Of a stretch of 10,196 nt of DNA, positions 6,231 through 10,196 are shown in pieces. Under the pieces are notes generated by a model that saw only the letters and a list, made by a program, of their open reading frames with translations, was not told the DNA's origin and ran no database searches. Source of the DNA: JBOGTC01 sp050692055. Lineage in GTDB: Bacteria > Chloroflexota > Limnocylindria > QHBO01. Every line of letters starts with the position of its first letter. Positions within the stretch are counted from its first letter, which is position 1. A program made the position numbers and the translations under genes. Where the stretch lies: contig JBOGTC010000156.1 in NCBI GenBank assembly GCA_050692055.1, forward strand, positions 1 to 10,196, written 5' to 3'.

Positions 6231-7562
6231 ATGACCTGGCGTCGCATCGCCCCGTGGGTGATCATCCTCATCGCCGCCGTGGCGATCTTCATCGATCTGC
6301 CGCGCAAGACGCTCGGTATGACCTGGCTGCCGGACGAGGTGGCCGGAATCGAGTTCGAGACGGTGCTCGGCCTGGACCTGCAGGGCGGCATCCGCGTCAC
6401 GCTCGAGGTCGAGCCGCAGGAGGGCGAGACCGTCACCGACGAGCAGGTCGAGACCGCGCGCAACATCATCGAGCGCCGCGTCGGCGGCATCGGCGTGACG
6501 GAGCCGCAGGTGCGGACCGAGACCGCCGGCGACGGCACCCGGCGGATCGTGGTCGAGGTGCCCGGGATCAGCGACCAGGACCAGGTGCGTGAGCTGGTCG
6601 GCTCGACTGGTCGACTGCAGTTCATCGATCCGCGCGGCCAGCAGCTCACCGATGACCAGGACATCGAGGGGCTGATCGAGGGCGACGTCGTCGGCGTGCT
6701 GTTCGACGGTGGCGAGATCAATCCCGACAGCGTCGTGCCCGATGCCGATGGCAACCAGCTCGGCGTCTCCTTCAGCCTCAGCGGCGAGGCGGCCCCCATC
6801 TGGTGCCAGTTCACCACCAACAACGTGAATCGCCCCGGCCCGATCGCCCTCGACGGGCGGGTGATCACCACGCCCACCATCAACGGTCCCATCTGCGAGG
6901 GCACCACGATCATCACCGTTGGATCGGCGGGCGAAGCGGGGGAGCAGGAGCGCACGAATCTCTACAACACGCTGCGCTTCGGCGCGCTGCCCGTCACCCT
7001 GGTGGAGCAGGGCGTGGAGAGCGTGGCGCCGACGCTCGGCGCCGACTTCCTGGTCCAGGCCCTCGTCGCCGGCGGGGTCGGCCTCTTCCTCGTCCTCCTG
7101 TTCATGGTGGCCTACTACCGGTTGCCCGGCGTGGTGGCGGCGCTCGCCCTCGTGCTCTACACGCTGATCAACTACGCCATCTTCCGGACGATCCACGTGA
7201 CGCTGACGCTGGCCGGCGTCGCGGCGTTCATTCTCTCCATCGGCATGGCGGTCGATGCCAATATCCTCATCTTCGAGCGGATGAAGGAGGAGATCCGCGC
7301 CGGCAAGACGCTCGGCCCCGCCATCGAGGCCGGCTTCAACCGGGCATGGTCCAGCATTCTCGACTCGAACGTCGCCTCCATCCTCGTCGCGGCGTGGCTC
7401 TACTGGCAGGGCACGACCGTGGTGAAGGGCTTCGCGCTGGTGCTGATCATTGGAGTGCTGGTGAGCATGTTCAGCGCGGTCGTCGTCACGCGAACGATGC
7501 TGCGCTACATCACTCGAACGCACTGGGGCCGGCGGCTCGAGCTCTACCACGTGGAGCGCTGA
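6231..7562 (+). CDS. secD: Protein translocase subunit SecD
   Basis: SecD pairs with SecF to form an RND-superfamily membrane complex that uses the proton gradient to help pull proteins out of the SecYEG channel. The 443-residue protein has TM1 at about 7-22, a large external domain with G-L-D-L-Q-G-G (47-53), E-R-R-V-G-G-I-G-V (81-89) and V-E-V-P-G-I (108-113), then L-R-F-G-A-L-P-V (248-255). Five more transmembrane segments follow from about 272, including G-M-A-V-D-A-N-I-L-I-F-E-R (338-350), which carries the conserved Asp, and G-F-N-R-A-W-S-S-I-L-D-S-N. The start is firm: an in-frame TAG at 6225 rules out anything upstream of the ATG at 6231. The nearest Shine-Dalgarno-like GAGGA is 15 bases away, so initiation may be weak. 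It precedes secF by four bases. Confidence 0.97.
   Translation: MTWRRIAPWVIILIAAVAIFIDLPRKTLGMTWLPDEVAGIEFETVLGLDLQGGIRVTLEVEPQEGETVTDEQVETARNIIERRVGGIGVTEPQVRTETAGDGTRRIVVEVPGISDQDQVRELVGSTGRLQFIDPRGQQLTDDQDIEGLIEGDVVGVLFDGGEINPDSVVPDADGNQLGVSFSLSGEAAPIWCQFTTNNVNRPGPIALDGRVITTPTINGPICEGTTIITVGSAGEAGEQERTNLYNTLRFGALPVTLVEQGVESVAPTLGADFLVQALVAGGVGLFLVLLFMVAYYRLPGVVAALALVLYTLINYAIFRTIHVTLTLAGVAAFILSIGMAVDANILIFERMKEEIRAGKTLGPAIEAGFNRAWSSILDSNVASILVAAWLYWQGTTVVKGFALVLIIGVLVSMFSAVVVTRTMLRYITRTHWGRRLELYHVER
7553..7556 (+). promoter_or_regulatory. Shine-Dalgarno site of secF within the end of secD
   Basis: GGAG ends ten bases before the secF ATG, and a second GAGG overlaps the secD stop codon. With only four bases between the genes, translation of secF is probably coupled to secD, keeping the two subunits in step. 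Confidence 0.5.
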
Positions 7563-7566
7563 GGCC

Positions 7567-8619
7567 ATGTACGACATCGTCGGCAAGCGCAACTGGTACT
7601 TCGCCTTCAGCGCCATCCTCACCGTCCCGGGACTGATCTTCATCCTGATCGGCGGGCTGCAGCCGTCGATCGACTTCACGGGCGGCACGGAATGGGAGGT
7701 GCGCCACGCGTCCGAGCCGACGGGTGTGGAGATCCAGGCGGCGCTGACGGAGCTCGGCTACGAAGAGGCCGCCGTGACAGAGCTCTCGGATGGCTTCGTG
7801 CGCATCCGGACCGAGCCGATCGACCTGATCCCGGCGGAGCCCGTCGAGCCCGACGCATCGGGCAGCCCGTCGCCCGACGCCAGCCCGGCCGTCTCGCCGT
7901 CGCCCGACGCCAGCCCGGCCATCTCACCGTCGCCCAGCCCCACGCCCGAGCCGGTGGTGGCCGGTACCGACTTCGCCGCGCTGCAGGACGATCTCGAGGA
8001 TCAGTTCGGCGCGGCGGAGCTGCGCATCGTGCGCACCGTGGGGCCGATCATCGGCGCGGATCTCATCCGCTCGTCCGCCATCCTGATCGTGGTGGGTGAG
8101 CTGTTCATCCTCGCCTATCTGTGGATGCGCTTCGGCTTCCGCTTCGGGACCTGCGCCATCGTGGCGCTGCTGCACGACGTGATCCTCGTGGTCGGCGCCT
8201 TCGCCATCGGCGGCTACCTCTTTGGCCTGGAGTTCGACGCGCTCTTCGTGACCGCCCTCCTGACGATCATCGCCTTCAGCGTTCACGACACGATCGTCGT
8301 CTTCGACCGCATCCGCGAGAACCGGGTCCGGCACGCCGGCGAGCCGTTCGGCGCCATCGTGAACCACTCGATCCTGCAGACGCTGGGACGCTCGATCATC
8401 ACTTCGGTGACGGTGCTGGCGACCCTGCTCGCGCTGCTGCTGCTCGGCCCGGACACGATCCGGACCTTCGCCTTCGCCCTCGTCCTGGGCGTGCTGAGCG
8501 GCACGTACTCGTCGATCTTCAACGCCAGCCAGCTGCTCGTGGCATGGCATGAATGGGACGCCGGTCGCAAGGCGCGAGCAGGGGCACCCGGCCGAGCCGT
8601 CAAGCCCCTGAGCCGATAG
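7567..8619 (+). CDS. secF: Protein translocase subunit SecF with a proline-rich periplasmic insert
   Basis: This 350-residue partner of SecD has TM1 at about 12-30, then D-F-T-G-G-T (36-41), the conserved entry to the external domain. After the insert the V-G-P-I-I-G-A-D-L signature (158-166) leads into five more transmembrane segments from about 169. These include A-F-S-V-H-D-T-I-V-V-F-D-R-I-R-E-N (236-252), with the conserved Asp241, and L-G-R-S-I-I-T-S-V-T (273-282). The unusual part is residues about 91-130: a Pro/Ser/Ala run with two near-identical ten-residue units, placed inside the external domain rather than at a terminus. The flanking family blocks are intact, so the protein should be functional. 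It is cotranscribed with secD; recJ follows 58 bases later with its own apparent promoter. Confidence 0.96.
   Translation: MYDIVGKRNWYFAFSAILTVPGLIFILIGGLQPSIDFTGGTEWEVRHASEPTGVEIQAALTELGYEEAAVTELSDGFVRIRTEPIDLIPAEPVEPDASGSPSPDASPAVSPSPDASPAISPSPSPTPEPVVAGTDFAALQDDLEDQFGAAELRIVRTVGPIIGADLIRSSAILIVVGELFILAYLWMRFGFRFGTCAIVALLHDVILVVGAFAIGGYLFGLEFDALFVTALLTIIAFSVHDTIVVFDRIRENRVRHAGEPFGAIVNHSILQTLGRSIITSVTVLATLLALLLLGPDTIRTFAFALVLGVLSGTYSSIFNASQLLVAWHEWDAGRKARAGAPGRAVKPLSR
7867..7935 (+). repeat. 30-base in-frame tandem repeat within secF
   Basis: Units at 7867-7896 and 7897-7926 differ at two positions (7891/7921 and 7896/7926), and a partial third copy runs 7927-7935. Each unit encodes P-S-P-D-A-S-P-A-V/I-S. 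The period is a multiple of three, so gain or loss of a unit would keep the frame. Such a repeat could vary in copy number between strains by slippage or unequal recombination. Confidence 0.92.
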
Positions 8620-8626
8620 CCAGGCC

Positions 8627-8643
8627 CGGTAACGGAACGGTAA
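8627..8643 (+). promoter_or_regulatory. 11-base-phased direct repeat CGGTAA upstream of recJ (putative operator)
   Basis: CGGTAA at 8627-8632 repeats at 8638-8643 within CGGTAACGGAACGGTAA, an exact 11-base phase, ending 22 bases before the recJ -10-like box. An inverted repeat GCCGCG (8644-8649) / CGCGGC (8660-8665) follows immediately. The same CGGTAAGC word, also directly repeated, precedes the helicase gene at the left end. The 11-base phase recalls PhoB/OmpR-type binding sites; the actual regulator is unknown. Confidence 0.45.
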
Positions 8644-8665
8644 GCCGCGCGTATCCCGCCGCGGC

Positions 8666-8671
8666 TACGAT
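8666..8671 (+). promoter_or_regulatory. -10-like hexamer of recJ, leaderless geometry
   Basis: TACGAT (four of six to TATAAT) is followed by exactly six bases (GTGCGT) and the GTG at 8678. There is no Shine-Dalgarno sequence. The geometry supports GTG 8678 over the in-frame GTG at 8672, which would touch the hexamer. No -35 is evident; the direct repeats occupy that region, as at activator-dependent promoters. Confidence 0.42.
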
Positions 8672-8677
8672 GTGCGT

Positions 8678-10196
8678 GTGATCGCACCGCGCCTGGAGTG
8701 GCTCCTGCCGGAGCCCGTCGCCGACCCGCCGAGCTTCGCCGGGTTCGGCCGGCCGGTGGCGACCCTCCTCGCGCGCCGAGGCTTTCGCGACGATCCGCAT
8801 CTCGACGGCTTCCTGCAGGCCGGCGCCGGCGCGCTCCATGACGTCTCGCGCATGGCCGATGCCGACGTGGCGCTCGACCGCATCGACGCGGCGCTCGCAG
8901 CGGGGGAGCGGATCGCGATCTGGGGTGACTACGACGCGGACGGGATGAGCGCCGTGGCGGTCTGGGTCACGGCTCTTCGCCGGCTCGGTTCCGCGCCCGA
9001 TCGCTACGTCCCGTCGCGGTTGGCCGAGGGGTACGGCCTGTCGGGCGCGGGCCTCACCGATCTCGCTCGCCGCGGCGTGCGGCTGGTCGTGACGTGTGAC
9101 TGCGGCGTGGGCAACGCGGCCGAAGTGGAGGTCGCGCGCTCGCTGGGCATCGACGTCGTGGTGACCGATCACCACCTGCCGCCGGCCGAGCTGCCGCGGG
9201 CCGTTGCGGTCGTCGACCCGCATCGCGCCGACTGCCCCTATCCCGATGTGGACCTGACCGGGGCCGGGCTGGCCTACAAGCTTGCCGCCGCGCTCGTCTA
9301 CCGTCGCGGCCGAAGCACGGATGGGCTGGCCGCGCTGGCCTCGATCGGCACCGTGGCCGACATGGCCCCGATGACCGGCGAGAGCCGGGCCATCGTCCGG
9401 CTGGGGCTCGACGAGCTGTCGCGGACCCAGCACGCCGGGCTGCGAGCGCTCGTGGCGCGGGCGGCGGTCCGGCCGGAGGGACCGACGGCGCGAGACCTGG
9501 GCTTCGGGATCGTGCCGCGCATCAACGCGGCCGGCCGAATCGCCGACGCGGAGCTGGCGATCGCGCTGCTGCTCGAGGAGGATCCACTGCGCGCGGAGCA
9601 GCTCGCCGCGGAGCTCGAGACCGTCCACGAGCGCCGGCGGGAGCTGACGGCAGGAGCCGTCGAGGTGGCGCGCGAGCTGGTCACCTCAGAACCGGGGGTT
9701 GCGCCACTCGCGATCCGTGATGACGCGTGGGCGCCGGGCCTGGTGGGGCTCATCGCCGGGCGCCTTGCAGAGGCCCATGCGCGCCCCGTGGCCGTCGCGA
9801 CGCTGGTCGCGGACGAGGTGCGCGGCTCCGTTCGCGCGCCGCGCGACTTTCACGTGGCGGCTGCGCTCGAGGCCTGCGCTCCCCACCTGACGAAGCGCGG
9901 CGGTCATGCCGCGGCCGGCGGGTTCAGCCTGGCGCCGAGCTCGTGGGAAGCGTTCGTATCGGCCTTTGGAGGGCTGTCTCGGCCGTATCCTCACGAACCT
10001 GGAGGCGCCGCCGAGCGTCCCGGGCGGCTGCCGGTGGACCTCGTCCTGCCCGCCCGCTACGTGGACTGGGCGTTGGCCGAGCAGCTCGAGCGCCTGGCGC
10101 CCTACGGGCCCGGCCACGTCGAGCCGGTGCTCGCCGTGACCGGCATGCGGCTGGCCGAGGCGCGCCGCGTCGGCCCGGGCGAGGCGCACCTCGCGC
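8678..10196 (+). CDS. recJ: Single-stranded-DNA-specific exonuclease RecJ (C-terminus cut by window edge)
   Basis: RecJ degrades single-stranded DNA 5' to 3' in RecFOR recombination, base excision and mismatch repair. The 506 codons present show the DHH phosphoesterase core in order: G-D-Y-D-A-D-G (83-89), T-C-D-C-G-V (139-144), T-D-H-H (163-166) and G-T-V-A-D-M (224-229) with its metal-binding Asp228. R-I-N-A-A-G-R (281-287) follows, then the DHHA1 domain with G-L-V-G-L-I-A-G-R-L (354-363) and G-G-H-A-A-A-G-G (408-415). A probable OB-fold region starts near 451 and contains L-A-P-Y-G-P-G. All catalytic residues expected are present. The start is GTG. The order secD-secF-recJ is widespread in bacteria. 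The stop lies beyond the window, probably not far given usual short RecJ lengths. Confidence 0.96.
   Translation, partial: MIAPRLEWLLPEPVADPPSFAGFGRPVATLLARRGFRDDPHLDGFLQAGAGALHDVSRMADADVALDRIDAALAAGERIAIWGDYDADGMSAVAVWVTALRRLGSAPDRYVPSRLAEGYGLSGAGLTDLARRGVRLVVTCDCGVGNAAEVEVARSLGIDVVVTDHHLPPAELPRAVAVVDPHRADCPYPDVDLTGAGLAYKLAAALVYRRGRSTDGLAALASIGTVADMAPMTGESRAIVRLGLDELSRTQHAGLRALVARAAVRPEGPTARDLGFGIVPRINAAGRIADAELAIALLLEEDPLRAEQLAAELETVHERRRELTAGAVEVARELVTSEPGVAPLAIRDDAWAPGLVGLIAGRLAEAHARPVAVATLVADEVRGSVRAPRDFHVAAALEACAPHLTKRGGHAAAGGFSLAPSSWEAFVSAFGGLSRPYPHEPGGAAERPGRLPVDLVLPARYVDWALAEQLERLAPYGPGHVEPVLAVTGMRLAEARRVGPGEAHLA

Noticed and set aside
6126..7688. A very long open frame on the minus strand opposite secD.
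   Set aside because: It lies opposite a clear SecD and shows no family motif. Its His/Asp/Arg-rich composition is what strong G/C third-position bias creates on the opposite strand. Similar shadows opposite uvrC, the LCP gene and recJ were dropped for the same reason.
7867..7935. Regular 30-base repeat that might suggest a short CRISPR array.
   Set aside because: The units are directly adjacent with no spacers, in frame, and encode a proline-rich segment of SecF; no cas genes are nearby.
9095..9112. Asp-Cys-Gly in place of Asp-Asn-Gly in a RecJ catalytic motif, as a possible inactivating change.
   Set aside because: As I recall, some functional RecJ proteins have Cys at this position, and the metal-binding aspartate and all other core motifs are present.

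Overview
This window is a GC-rich bacterial chromosome segment with strongly G/C-biased third codon positions. The gene content is mostly housekeeping: DNA repair, Sec export and cell-envelope maintenance. A LytR-CpsA-Psr (LCP) protein of the V-G-Y-G-G type, a DUF3048 protein with a Pro/Ser/Thr linker, an exported CHRD protein, and separate secD and secF followed by recJ suggest a Chloroflexota lineage (for example Limnocylindria-like). A high-GC actinobacterium cannot be excluded from sequence alone. I see no mobile element, prophage, CRISPR array, tRNA or rRNA.

Layout. Positions 1-272 (minus) hold the N-terminus of a UvrD/PcrA-type helicase running off the left edge. A 157-base divergent intergenic region leads to an exported CHRD-domain protein (430-933, plus), followed by a good hairpin terminator. 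A DUF3048 envelope protein (1169-2308, minus) converges on it. A second divergent region (2309-2472) precedes a plus-strand run to the right edge: LCP glycopolymer transferase (2473-3633), Nudix hydrolase (3623-4120), uvrC (4142-6094), secD (6231-7562), secF (7567-8619) and recJ (8678 to beyond the edge).

How the genes work together. UvrC makes the dual incisions of nucleotide excision repair, a UvrD-type helicase typically removes the cut fragment, and RecJ is the 5'-3' single-strand exonuclease of recombination and mismatch repair, so three repair functions frame the segment. SecD and SecF form the accessory proton-driven membrane complex of the Sec translocon. The secD-secF-recJ order is a familiar arrangement; yajC, often just upstream, is absent here. 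The LCP, DUF3048 and CHRD proteins are all predicted to act outside the membrane and so would be Sec-exported or Sec-inserted clients.

Nothing here looks like a wholly new system. The most interesting signals are regulatory. A -10-like hexamer lies exactly six bases before the start codon of four separate genes, suggesting leaderless transcripts. A shared CGGTAA direct repeat, phased at 11 or 22 bases, precedes both the helicase and recJ. The secD leader holds a duplicated GC-rich element able to form alternative hairpins. SecF carries a proline-rich tandem repeat inside its periplasmic domain.
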